In this document: positions 7,792 to 15,292 of the stretch, piece by piece
Layout of the letters: the number at the start of each line of letters is the position of its first letter
How positions within the stretch are numbered: the stretch's first letter is position 1
IMG/VR virus record: IMGVR_UViG_3300009164_000054
Span: 1-64,000 of that record
Strand: one strand, 5' to 3'
DNA: 64,000 nt
From: a virus
Translations under genes and position numbers: made by a program
The notes under the pieces: model-generated
Seen by the model: the letters and a program-made list of their open reading frames with translations, nothing else
Told to the model about the DNA's origin: nothing
The model's database searches: none

Positions 7792-8846
7792 AATGCATCT
7801 GGTTCAGGACATACATCTTCTTCCACTTCCACTTCTTCAATAGGAAGATCAGTTTGGTTGATTGCAGCTACAATCTTCTCTTTAAGCTCATCATAGAACT
7901 CTGGGTTATCAACTACCAACTGTTTGAATTCTTCTAAGTCATACTTAGTTCCATCTACTGTCATAGTTTTACCATACTTACGTCCTAGCTCAAACTCATT
8001 AAGAAGAGTCATCATCTCATCAAGAATGTCAATACCTTTACCATACACAATCTCAAACTCTGATTTTCTATATGGAGGAGACATTTTATTCTTGACAGCT
8101 TTCAGCTTAGTAATGTTACCATAGTTTACATCACCATCTTTGGCTAAAGTTCTAGACACTTCTATTCTTACATCACTGTAGAATTTAAGAGCATGACCAC
8201 CTTGAGTTGTTGTAGGATTACCAAACATAACACCAATCTTCTCTCTATATTGGGATATTACGATAACACATACATTATGCTGTGATAGAGCCCCTTTAAG
8301 CTTTGGATAAGCATTACTGTTCAATAAAGCTTTTCTACCGATTGTAGAGTCTCCTACATCACCATCAAGCATCTTCTTAGGAATAAGCGATGAATCTGAA
8401 TCGATAATTACTAGATCAATCTCTCCAGTGTTAATCATTTCCATAGCAATATTGAAACCCTCCTCACCACAAGATGGTTGAGAAATCAATAGCTTAGTTG
8501 TATCAACACCTAGTTTCTTGAAATAGTTCTTGTCAACAGCATGCTCACCATCTATATATAGAACAGTTCCTCCTGCTTTTTGACATTCAGCTGCAGCATG
8601 TCCACATATTGTAGATTTACCTGTGCCCTCCCAGCCCATAAGTTCATAGAGTTTCCCCTTTACAAATCCTCCTACACCAAGTGTGATGTGATCAAAACCA
8701 ATACTCCCTGTACTGATTACATCATAATCACCTCCTGCTTTAGAGTCTAACGCTAATATTGAACCAACCCCATATTTTTTATTAAGGTTGTCAACTGCTT
8801 CTTGAAACTTGTTATTAGTTTCTTTTACTACTTTTTTTCCTGCCAT
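7788..8846 (-). CDS. recA: RecA recombinase
   Basis: A 352-aa RecA-family protein, close to the bacterial RecA length. Walker A is GWEGTGKST (71-79), the LYIDGEHA strand follows, Walker B is in LVIIDSDSS, and VIVISQYREKIGVMFGNPTTTQGGHALKFYSDVRIEV covers the L1/L2 region. The C-terminal tail is acidic (EEVEVEEDVCPEPD). It should form the recombination filament on ssDNA. It is the first gene after a terminator and a structured leader, so it may have its own promoter. Confidence 0.93.
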   Translation of the reverse strand: MAGKKVVKETNNKFQEAVDNLNKKYGVGSILALDSKAGGDYDVISTGSIGFDHITLGVGGFVKGKLYELMGWEGTGKSTICGHAAAECQKAGGTVLYIDGEHAVDKNYFKKLGVDTTKLLISQPSCGEEGFNIAMEMINTGEIDLVIIDSDSSLIPKKMLDGDVGDSTIGRKALLNSNAYPKLKGALSQHNVCVIVISQYREKIGVMFGNPTTTQGGHALKFYSDVRIEVSRTLAKDGDVNYGNITKLKAVKNKMSPPYRKSEFEIVYGKGIDILDEMMTLLNEFELGRKYGKTMTVDGTKYDLEEFKQLVVDNPEFYDELKEKIVAAINQTDLPIEEVEVEEDVCPEPDAL

Positions 8847-9091
8847 TATTTAGTTGTTTTAATTGTTTTTTAGTTATTTTTTAGTTGTTTTAACTGTTTA
8901 AAGATAATAAATTTTTGTGTTATTTCCTAACCTTTTGTAGTAAGATAGACCCCATAAATTAGGGTTTATCTATCCACGATTGGTCCCATAAATCTTAGAA
9001 ATTTGGGACGAAATAGTTATTCTTGGTGAAAAATAGGTATTTCTGATATGTTCTGGTGAAAAGTAGGTTTGACTATTAATAGTCAATAGTC
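8847..9091 (-). promoter_or_regulatory. Structured non-coding leader upstream of recA
   Basis: No gene is seen. The minus strand carries TATCTTTA, a near match to TAnnTTTG, about 50 nt before recA. Farther up are two hairpin-forming blocks that both contain CCCATAAAT (8951-8959 and 8986-8994). The better hairpin pairs GTCCCA at 8983-8988 with TGGGAC at 9004-9009. GACTATTAATAGTC at 9071-9084 is a perfect 14-bp palindrome. Confidence 0.45.
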
Positions 9092-9116
9092 AAAAAAACC
9101 CTAAATTTCTTTAGGG
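9092..9116 (-). terminator. Intrinsic terminator
   Basis: On the minus strand CCCTAAA (9116-9110) pairs with TTTAGGG (9105-9099) around a 4-nt loop, then seven T (9098-9092). It closes the transcript that ends with the small zinc-binding protein at 9160. Confidence 0.88.
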
Positions 9117-9159
9117 CTCTTTCTTCACAATTTAAAAAAAACATAACAGAACAGAACTT

Positions 9160-9339
9160 TTATTCACTTGTTCTAAGTGATGTATTACCTTTTTCACATT
9201 TATCAAAAGGACAATGTCTGCATTCATTACCACAGCATTGTTTCTTTGTTTTTAATAGATACTCCTTAGTGAAATGAATTCTTCCATCCTCTAAGTAATA
9301 GTCTCTAAACTCTATGAATTCTTTTTTATCTTCACTCAT
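9160..9339 (-). CDS. DUF5522-like small zinc-binding protein
   Basis: A 59-aa protein containing IHFTKEYLLKTKKQCCGNECRHCPF, cut here into its pieces HFTKEYLLK and CCGNECRHCPF. This matches the DUF5522 pattern found in many Bacteroidetes genomes. Four closely spaced Cys suggest metal binding. Its ATG overlaps the TGA of the upstream gene. It is followed by a terminator. Presence of this family supports a Bacteroidetes host. Confidence 0.75.
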   Translation of the reverse strand: MSEDKKEFIEFRDYYLEDGRIHFTKEYLLKTKKQCCGNECRHCPFDKCEKGNTSLRTSE

Positions 9340-9515
9340 TTTCTATTCATTTTAGAAGGAACTATTATATATTCCTCATCGAATAACTGATGCACTCTCT
9401 TTGGATCTAAACTGAATATATCAATTAGTTCTTCTGGAGATAATGCTGGATATCTTTCTTTGAACTCAAATATAAGAAGTTTAGTTTTTAGAGCTAGTTT
9501 TCTTGTATTCCCCAT
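9336..9515 (-). CDS. Hypothetical 59-aa helical protein
   Basis: I do not recognise it. The sequence (MGNTRKLALKTKLLIFEFK, then YPALSPEELIDIFSLDP) is probably all-alpha and might be a small helix-turn-helix. It is coupled by an ATGA overlap to the DUF5522-like gene and overlaps the end of the upstream gene by 35 nt. Confidence 0.6.
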   Translation of the reverse strand: MGNTRKLALKTKLLIFEFKERYPALSPEELIDIFSLDPKRVHQLFDEEYIIVPSKMNRK

Positions 9516-9738
9516 CTTGAGATTGTTTTATAAGTTCTCTTTCATCTTCGAATGCATATCGATACTTAGCATCTTTATATTCCTCCATGATGATTGGATT
9601 ATGCATTTTTCTGAAGAAGTCTTTGCTGGTGCTCTCTATAGCTAGAATGATGTGACTATCATTATATCCACATACATATCCCTTATACTTAGGATGCACT
9701 ATCAACATATTCTTATACTGGTTGAATACTTTTTCCAT
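9481..9738 (-). CDS. Hypothetical 85-aa protein
   Basis: No family recognised. It has an N-terminal YKGYVCGYNDSHIILAIES beta-type part and a charged, helical C-terminus. It overlaps both neighbouring genes, which supports its place in the leftward operon. Confidence 0.6.
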   Translation of the reverse strand: MEKVFNQYKNMLIVHPKYKGYVCGYNDSHIILAIESTSKDFFRKMHNPIIMEEYKDAKYRYAFEDERELIKQSQDGEYKKTSSKN

Positions 9739-10051
9739 CTTTGTCTAGGTTTAAACTTGCTAATCTATTTTCTAACTCATATTCCACCTTTAGAATGAAG
9801 TTGATCTTGTCTTCGAGTTCTTGATCAACAATTCTACCTACAAAAGGCATTAGTTCATAAAGATTTGTATACACCCTAGCTAATCCATATTTAGTTTTTA
9901 TTTGACTAAATTGAAATCCAGGAATCTTTATAAGATCATTAAATATTTGGTCTACATAAGTTAATACAGAAGGTTCATCAATAGACATTCCATAATGCCC
10001 TTCTTCTAAATAAGCTGCATACTTATCATTAAATTCTTTATACGTTCTCAT
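9713..10051 (-). CDS. Hypothetical 112-aa protein
   Basis: No family recognised. Soluble, mainly helical, with an acidic N-terminal half and a coiled-coil-prone end (VDQELEDKINFILKVEYELENRLASL). It overlaps both neighbours by 14-26 nt. Confidence 0.65.
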   Translation of the reverse strand: MRTYKEFNDKYAAYLEEGHYGMSIDEPSVLTYVDQIFNDLIKIPGFQFSQIKTKYGLARVYTNLYELMPFVGRIVDQELEDKINFILKVEYELENRLASLNLDKDGKSIQPV

Positions 10052-10445
10052 TTGTTTCTTCTTTAGGGGTTAATTTGTTTTCTAATATTTCAAATGCTGC
10101 TTCTATAGCAAACAATTCTGCTTCTTTTCTAGTTTTTTTAATATCTGGACTGATATTACCAATTTTATATGAAAAATAATTACTAGGATATATAGATCCT
10201 TCATTTAGTGGTCTAAAAATCTCTATTAATATATGATTCTCATCAAATACATCTAATAACATTCTAGGATTGGCATCAATCATAATTGCTAGTTTGTCAT
10301 CTTCTATACCTGTTTCTCTCATCATGTCTTTGAATTCATCTGGAACATCTGCTGTTTGCAATGATTCAATCATCTTTTCTAAAAACCATGCTCTAATAAC
10401 AACAGCTGATGCTGTATGTTTTTGTAATAAATCTATTCCTTTCAT
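10038..10445 (-). CDS. Hypothetical 135-aa protein
   Basis: No family recognised. The C-terminal KKTRKEAELFAIEAAFEILENK helix is typical of phage-encoded proteins with a conserved KTRKEAE...AAF tail. No catalytic motif seen. Confidence 0.65.
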   Translation of the reverse strand: MKGIDLLQKHTASAVVIRAWFLEKMIESLQTADVPDEFKDMMRETGIEDDKLAIMIDANPRMLLDVFDENHILIEIFRPLNEGSIYPSNYFSYKIGNISPDIKKTRKEAELFAIEAAFEILENKLTPKEETNENV

Positions 10446-10446
10446 A

Positions 10447-10650
10447 TTATTGTTCTATTGGTTGTTCATGTAATACTAGAGAGGCTTCTATCCACCATAC
10501 TCTTTCAAAATCAAACTCAGTTAACGGTTCCTTTTCTTTGCATGCTTTATATTTGATGTCATACATCATAGCAGCCATCTCACAGAATGTAGCAGTCTTT
10601 TCTGTTCCATACTCTTCTATCAGTGATTCTAATATTTGTCTATTAAACAT
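10447..10650 (-). CDS. Hypothetical 67-aa protein
   Basis: No family recognised. A short helical protein (LESLIEEYGTEKTATFCEMAAMMYDIKYKA). It overlaps the 3' end of the gene upstream by 8 nt. Confidence 0.6.
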   Translation of the reverse strand: MFNRQILESLIEEYGTEKTATFCEMAAMMYDIKYKACKEKEPLTEFDFERVWWIEASLVLHEQPIEQ

Positions 10651-11194
10651 GTTCTTTTAGTTTATCAATTATTAATACTTCTTTTTCTTCATCCCAACCT
10701 TCCCACACTTCAAACTCATCTTCAAATGTAATACCTATTTTATCTTCCCAGAACTCTACAAGATCTGCGCTCTTCTTAAATATTCTCAATTGAAGACTTA
10801 TCTCATCTTTGCTTAGTCCTGATTTGATAATCTTAACAGACTTAGGGAATTCACTCTGGAAGGCTTTTGATGTTTTAGAATACTTACCTTGTTTAACAAG
10901 TTCAAAGTCTTGCTTGAATCTTTCATTGAGTTGATATACAACAACAACAAACCCATCTTCATAATCATAATCTTCTATTATAGATTTTGTTCTTTCATAT
11001 TCTCCATCTAAGAACTCCCTAAACTTATCCAAATTATCAGGCTTAAATAACAGATATATAGAATCTTTATAATCATGTTGCATTTTTTCATCTTTAATGT
11101 ATCCATTTATAAATCCATTTGAGCGTAAAGCATCCTTTGGCACCCGAAGAGTGGGCACCATAAAGATACTAGTTATATTCTTTTTTACTTCCAT
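10643..11194 (-). CDS. Hypothetical 183-aa phage protein
   Basis: No confident family. It has alternating charged strands and helices (SIYLLFKPDNLDKFREFLDGEYERT, DGFVVVVYQLNERFKQDFELVKQGKYS). It begins one base after the exonuclease stop and may act with it; this is inference from position. Confidence 0.7.
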   Translation of the reverse strand: MEVKKNITSIFMVPTLRVPKDALRSNGFINGYIKDEKMQHDYKDSIYLLFKPDNLDKFREFLDGEYERTKSIIEDYDYEDGFVVVVYQLNERFKQDFELVKQGKYSKTSKAFQSEFPKSVKIIKSGLSKDEISLQLRIFKKSADLVEFWEDKIGITFEDEFEVWEGWDEEKEVLIIDKLKEHV

Positions 11195-11195
11195 G

Positions 11196-12248
11196 TTATC
11201 CCTTAATGTTAACTATTCCATTAGATAAATAGTTTTTGTGGCTTATGTTCCACGTTCCTGTTTCTTTACACCATATAAGTGCTTTAACAATATCTTCTAC
11301 ACCAGGATATGTTCTTCCTTTGTGTACAAATCCATCATGAGCATCTCCCATATCATCAATATCTAGTGTATAAATCAATGGCTGATAGTAGTTGGTTGAA
11401 TCACATACAATAAACTTTAGATATTCCACTGTATATTCATAATATTCACTCTCTGGATCATCTACTAGTTTTAACATTGCATGAAAATACAAATAAGCTT
11501 GGATGTATGCTCTTCTGTAAAGATAGTATTCTTCATAGAAATTCTCTACACTCCATGTACATTTTAAATCATATGGCTGTATGACTCTTTCATCATGATC
11601 AATGATCACTTTATCAAGCATACTCTTAAGAGGAAGACCATCTAGGTCATATCCTTCTACCTGCATTTGATCTATCACTGTATACCTAGAGCTGTTCACT
11701 AGATTAACAATTGGTGCTGTTGTACTATTAGTCTTTAACTGCTCAACAATCTTTTCAGCAATAGATACTTCCATTGTATTGATAACAGTTAGATTCTTAG
11801 TTCTAACCATTCGTATTTCATTATAATAGATCTCAGCATCAGATCCAAAGAACTTACCTATCACAGCCTCGTATTTAATCTTAAATCCTGATATAACATA
11901 AGCTTCTTGTGATATGTCTGTAAAATCTTTTGTCACTACACCATTTTCATCTGTACAATCTCTTGTTACACGATATAATGCTTCAACAAAGTCTAACATT
12001 AATCCTGTTGGTGTAGAAGCACAAGATGACATATAGAACTTTTCATCAAATAAATGAGGTTCCATTAAAATACACTCAACCAACTTACCCATGTTAATAG
12101 ATGTATTGTCTTTATCTTCTACAGATTCATTTAAATAATATTTTTTATAATATTTTCTTCTATTTTCAGAAAACATTTTTAAAGATGAGGAACTATCCAT
12201 AACTACTTTCCTATAATCTTCTTCTGTTCTTTTTTTACTTGTTATCAT
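11196..12248 (-). CDS. PD-(D/E)XK exonuclease (exodeoxyribonuclease VIII-like, PF12684 type)
   Basis: A 350-aa protein. LPLKSMLDKVIIDHDERVIQPYDLKCTW supplies the Asp and the D-x-K of a PD-(D/E)XK core, and the early MGKLVECILMEPHLF resembles the substrate-loop region of the phage exonucleases grouped with RecE/DUF3799. It would resect DNA ends for recombination with the SSB and RecA-like proteins of this phage. crAss-like phages commonly carry such a nuclease. The GIY-YIG gene sits immediately upstream. Confidence 0.8.
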   Translation of the reverse strand: MITSKKRTEEDYRKVVMDSSSSLKMFSENRRKYYKKYYLNESVEDKDNTSINMGKLVECILMEPHLFDEKFYMSSCASTPTGLMLDFVEALYRVTRDCTDENGVVTKDFTDISQEAYVISGFKIKYEAVIGKFFGSDAEIYYNEIRMVRTKNLTVINTMEVSIAEKIVEQLKTNSTTAPIVNLVNSSRYTVIDQMQVEGYDLDGLPLKSMLDKVIIDHDERVIQPYDLKCTWSVENFYEEYYLYRRAYIQAYLYFHAMLKLVDDPESEYYEYTVEYLKFIVCDSTNYYQPLIYTLDIDDMGDAHDGFVHKGRTYPGVEDIVKALIWCKETGTWNISHKNYLSNGIVNIKG

Positions 12249-12262
12249 ATTTTTAATTTGTG

Positions 12263-12919
12263 TTATGTTAAATATTTAAACGGTTTACATTTTTCAGGAG
12301 AATTATTTAATCTTCTTCTAAGTGTTTCTATAGGTATATTAAAAAGTTTAGCAACCATAGACATAGATTTATATATCTCATTAGTTTCAGTATTAATAAC
12401 TTTTTTTCCTTTTTTGTATAACGCTTTGTTTTTATTGTTCAATAAACCTTTTGAAATCTTAAGTTTATGCTCATTAGAAAGTTTCTTTCCTAAATTTGCA
12501 ATTCTATTAGCTTGTCTAGTTTTTGAAGATCTTTTTTTACCTAAATTAGAAATTCTTAATTTCTCTTTAGTTTCTTCAGAAACTTTATGACCAAGCATTT
12601 TTTGTCTTCTTTTTTCAATAGATTCTTTTGATTGTTTATGCCCTGCACTTCCTCTACCTCCTGCATCAATATTTACTAGCGGTCCTTTGTTTAAAGTTCT
12701 TCTACCTATTGATTCTATTAAAGAAATTTCTATTAATAAAGCTTCTTCGTAAGTTATATCATTATGTAGAATTTCAACTTTATAAGATGTTTTATCTGTA
12801 ATTGCTTTCCAAAAAGAATTTCTGCAGTTTTTAGAATAAGCTCTTTTTAAAGTTGCACCAACACCAATGTAAAATATTTCATTTTTGTCTAATCTGATGT
12901 GTTGATAAACTATTGCCAT
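12263..12919 (-). CDS. GIY-YIG homing endonuclease with NUMOD3 repeats
   Basis: A 218-aa protein. The N-terminal VYQHIRLDKNEIFYIGVG fits the GIY-YIG core variant YxH...FYIGvG, with a catalytic Arg (RAYSK) and Glu (LLIEISLIESIG). The middle has repeated NUMOD3-like motifs (GHKQSKESIEKRRQKM, GKKRSSKTRQA), and the end a helix-turn-helix (SMSMVAKLFNIPIETLRRRL). It overlaps the stop of a small ribbon-helix-helix gene by one base, so the two are coupled. Confidence 0.88.
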   Translation of the reverse strand: MAIVYQHIRLDKNEIFYIGVGATLKRAYSKNCRNSFWKAITDKTSYKVEILHNDITYEEALLIEISLIESIGRRTLNKGPLVNIDAGGRGSAGHKQSKESIEKRRQKMLGHKVSEETKEKLRISNLGKKRSSKTRQANRIANLGKKLSNEHKLKISKGLLNNKNKALYKKGKKVINTETNEIYKSMSMVAKLFNIPIETLRRRLNNSPEKCKPFKYLT

Positions 12920-13053
12920 TACATTAATAAGTCTTGAATAATTATTAATCTAATGTATGCTGATAGGCTAAGTCCTAATGATTCAGCTTTTTTAACTAAT
13001 TTTTCTTTTACTTCTCCATTTATACGAAGTAAAATAGTTTCTTGATTTTTCAT
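12919..13053 (-). CDS. Ribbon-helix-helix (CopG/Arc-type) small DNA-binding protein
   Basis: A 44-aa protein. ETILLRINGEVKEKLVKKAESLGLSLSAYIRLIIIQ fits the RHH pattern: a short amphipathic beta strand (TILLRI), helix A (EVKEKLVKKAESLG) and helix B (SLSAYIRLII). It is a plausible repressor of its own promoter and of the GIY-YIG gene, whose ATG overlaps its stop (TAATG). A good promoter lies directly upstream. Confidence 0.75.
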   Translation of the reverse strand: MKNQETILLRINGEVKEKLVKKAESLGLSLSAYIRLIIIQDLLM

Positions 13054-13073
13054 TTGTATATATTTTTGTTATA

Positions 13074-13104
13074 CAAACGTAATACAAATATTTTAATCTA
13101 CCAA
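13074..13104 (-). promoter_or_regulatory. Bacteroidetes-type promoter for the RHH/GIY-YIG pair
   Basis: On the minus strand TTG (13104-13102), a 20-nt spacer, then TACGTTTG (13081-13074). This matches TTTG-N(19-21)-TAnnTTTG. The start codon follows 20 nt later. Confidence 0.65.
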
Positions 13105-13109
13105 ATTTT

Positions 13110-13172
13110 TTATAACATTTTTTTAAACATTACTGCTCTGTATTGAGCTTCTGTTTTTGTTCCTTTTATCAT
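13110..13172 (-). pseudogene. 20-codon frame, possible gene remnant
   Basis: A frame MIKGTKTEAQYRAVMFKKML lies right after the 55-aa gene and stops just before the RHH promoter. It looks like the start of a protein cut short, perhaps by insertion of the RHH/GIY-YIG pair. It could equally be chance. Confidence 0.25.
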
Positions 13173-13174
13173 AA

Positions 13175-13342
13175 TTATTTGTATATTAATATTGCTGATT
13201 GTAATGCTCGTTCACCTCTTATAGCATTGATAGATGTCATAACTAATGATACAACAGTCTTCAATTCTTTATTCTCTATCATCAATTGAAGATCTCTCTG
13301 GATGATATATACATTCTCACTCTCCCAATATCTTGTTTTCAT
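13175..13342 (-). CDS. Hypothetical 55-aa helical protein
   Basis: Starts inside the 3' end of the metallopeptidase-like gene (MKTRYWESEN) and is helical throughout (DLQLMIENKELKTVVSLVMTSINAIRGERAL). No family recognised. An overlap of 26 nt and steady coding composition support it. Confidence 0.5.
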   Translation of the reverse strand: MKTRYWESENVYIIQRDLQLMIENKELKTVVSLVMTSINAIRGERALQSAILIYK

Positions 13343-13697
13343 CTTCTTTGATTTTTAAAATTTGATTAGTTAAATATTCTAATGAATAAGCATAAGCTTC
13401 TTCTGATTCATATGCAAACTCTATACCTATCTTTTCAAATAGATATACAATAGCATGAAAAGCTTCATGAGCTACAATGCCTGGGTTATCTATATCATCT
13501 TTAAACCTTATAAGAATACATCCAGTCTTAAGTTTAAATGTAGTGGCTATAGCTTTTTGATTAGTCATTCTTTTATCAAACTTCTTCTTAGATATGTTCT
13601 CTTTGATTTCTTCGTACAGATCATCATCTGATTGTCCTATAGACACAACTACATCATGTCCATATACATCTATTGGTATCACTTTAAATATGTTCAT
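13317..13697 (-). CDS. Putative zinc-metallopeptidase-like protein (HExxH)
   Basis: A 126-aa protein with VAHEAFHAIVYLFEKIGI near residues 75-92, giving the HExxH zinc site with a downstream Glu (ESEEAYAY). The layout resembles small phage-encoded minimal metallopeptidases. Cleavage activity is not shown. It overlaps the genes on each side. Confidence 0.65.
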   Translation of the reverse strand: MNIFKVIPIDVYGHDVVVSIGQSDDDLYEEIKENISKKKFDKRMTNQKAIATTFKLKTGCILIRFKDDIDNPGIVAHEAFHAIVYLFEKIGIEFAYESEEAYAYSLEYLTNQILKIKEDENKILGE

Positions 13698-13924
13698 AGT
13701 GTTTGTTTAAATGCTTCTATAATTTGTGGATACAAAGCTCGTATCTCCCTTGGTACTCTACTGAAGAACCATCTCACCTCTAGTTCATATTGCTCACCCT
13801 TGTCATCTAATCCTTGTGGATGTATTAACCAGAAATAATGATATTTACCATTGTTCTCTACGTGTCCTTCATGCCACACTTCATTAAAAGCAGGTTCTTT
13901 GTTTATTGTTATTGCGTTAGTCAT
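13694..13924 (-). CDS. Hypothetical 76-aa protein
   Basis: No family recognised. Aromatic-rich (WHEGHV, YHYFWLIHPQG, VRWFFSRVPREIRALYP). The pattern looks conserved, but I cannot assign a role. It overlaps both neighbours. Confidence 0.65.
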   Translation of the reverse strand: MTNAITINKEPAFNEVWHEGHVENNGKYHYFWLIHPQGLDDKGEQYELEVRWFFSRVPREIRALYPQIIEAFKQTL

Positions 13925-14324
13925 CTATTGTAATGTTATTAGTTATACGATGTTCTATTTCCTTCTTCATTATTTCTTCCATCCATGGAGCTATTTTACC
14001 TCCCATATCTTTAATGATATTATTGATATGATCATTTGACATATCTGCTACTGATTTATATGATAGAGGACTTCTACCATCTTTACCTCTATTGCCCCAA
14101 TGTGCAGCACTTCTATTCATCTGATGATCATCTGATAGATATATAGTGGAACGTGCATCAACTAATGAAAGATCTTTACCTCCATAGCGTTGATAATCTG
14201 TACCACCATCTACCATTGTTTCATTCCAACAATTACATGTTTTGTAATCATGTCTGTTATATGATGTAAGCACTTCTCCACATTCTCTACATTGTACTCT
14301 ATTGAGTATTATCTGTTTCTCCAT
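13917..14324 (-). CDS. Conserved phage protein with zinc-finger-like N-terminus
   Basis: A 135-aa protein with VQCRECGEVLTSYNRHDYKTCNC followed by VDGGTDYQRYGG. The Cys pairs would bind one zinc. This N-terminal CxxC...HDYxxC-C...VDGG pattern is shared by small conserved phage proteins of unknown function. The C-terminal half is helical. Confidence 0.7.
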   Translation of the reverse strand: MEKQIILNRVQCRECGEVLTSYNRHDYKTCNCWNETMVDGGTDYQRYGGKDLSLVDARSTIYLSDDHQMNRSAAHWGNRGKDGRSPLSYKSVADMSNDHINNIIKDMGGKIAPWMEEIMKKEIEHRITNNITIDD

Positions 14325-14329
14325 AATGA

Positions 14330-14752
14330 TTATCTATCACATTCAACAAATGATTCTGGGTACTCTTTTAATGCTTTAAGATATTCTTCTATCCAAGGAA
14401 CAAAATTATGATACATTCCCCAACCATTTGGGCTATTGAATGTTTCATAATGTTTTGGTCTAGCTTTCATATCTGATAAACCTTTTTCTATAATAGGAAT
14501 TATCTCATAAGCTTGTACAGGATTAGCCTCTTCAAACTTATATTGAGCATCATAATCATTTTCAGGAATATCATACCCTGGTTTCAATTGATAAGGTCTC
14601 CATAGTGCTTCATACAATCCAGCAGCGTCAGCCATCTTTCCTAGATTATGTGTAATGTTTGCATTATACAAAGATTCTCTTTGTGGTTCTAATGTTTTAC
14701 CTTCGTCATAAGTGACATGGTAATTTCTATATAATGTTACGTCTAAACTCAT
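14330..14752 (-). CDS. Conserved phage protein (ITHNLGKMAxxAGLYEALWRP family)
   Basis: A 140-aa protein with MSLDVTLYRN at the start, NITHNLGKMADAAGLYEALWRP in the middle and SPNGWGMYHNFVPWIEEYL near the end. These motifs recur in hypothetical proteins of many unrelated phages. No known activity. Confidence 0.8.
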   Translation of the reverse strand: MSLDVTLYRNYHVTYDEGKTLEPQRESLYNANITHNLGKMADAAGLYEALWRPYQLKPGYDIPENDYDAQYKFEEANPVQAYEIIPIIEKGLSDMKARPKHYETFNSPNGWGMYHNFVPWIEEYLKALKEYPESFVECDR

Positions 14753-14847
14753 TTGTTTTGTTTATTACAGGTTTTACATTTTAGTGTCTCTGGATCAAAG
14801 TTTCTCTCTGTCTTACACTTGTCACAATATTGATATAATGTTATCAT
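14749..14847 (-). CDS. 32-aa zinc-ribbon peptide
   Basis: MITLYQYCDKCKTERNF followed by LKCKTCNKQNK gives two CxxC knuckles. It overlaps the genes on each side by 4 nt (ATGA type), which supports translation. Function unknown. Confidence 0.6.
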   Translation of the reverse strand: MITLYQYCDKCKTERNFDPETLKCKTCNKQNK

Positions 14848-15227
14848 TTCTTTTTAACTTGTTTCTCTTTTAATGTTTTCTTATCATGGCATGTTGTACA
14901 CAAAATCTGTAGATTATCTTGTTCACAGAACAATCTTTCTACAAATCCTGGTAAATCATCTGCACAATTAAGACTCCCAGCAGGTAACACGTGATCAACA
15001 TTAACTTGTTTCTCAGGATACCACTTCTTACACTTCTTACACTGATATTCATACTTCTGGCGTTTACTAACACCTTTATAATCTCTACGTGCATTTAATT
15101 TACATACTGATATAGGCTTCCACCATCTACTCTTTTGTCTCAAAGCACTTCTTATGAAGCTCCAGAAGGCTGCCTCACTCATTGTACCACTGCATCTTGT
15201 CTTTGGGACTAACACTCTCTTCGCCAT
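14844..15227 (-). CDS. HNH endonuclease (phage operon type)
   Basis: A 127-aa protein with a zinc-binding CKKCKKWYPEKQVNVDHVLPAGSL, then LFCEQDNLQILCTTCHDKKT. This is a full HNH finger. Unlike the homing endonucleases here it lacks NUMOD modules and looks like the HNH proteins regularly found in phage replication operons. An inverted repeat overlapping a promoter lies directly upstream. Confidence 0.85.
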   Translation of the reverse strand: MAKRVLVPKTRCSGTMSEAAFWSFIRSALRQKSRWWKPISVCKLNARRDYKGVSKRQKYEYQCKKCKKWYPEKQVNVDHVLPAGSLNCADDLPGFVERLFCEQDNLQILCTTCHDKKTLKEKQVKKK

Positions 15228-15246
15228 ATTATTATAATTAAGTTAT

Positions 15247-15273
15247 GTCGCAAATATAGGATAAATTTGCGAC
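15247..15273 (-). promoter_or_regulatory. Operator-like inverted repeat overlapping a promoter
   Basis: GTCGCAAAT (15247-15255) and ATTTGCGAC (15265-15273) are perfect 9-bp arms with a 9-nt spacer. On the minus strand the downstream arm includes TATATTTG, the Bacteroidetes -7 element, with a TTG 16 nt upstream. A repressor bound here would cover the promoter of the HNH gene at 15227. Confidence 0.6.
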
Positions 15274-15292
15274 ACAACTGTAATTAATTTTA

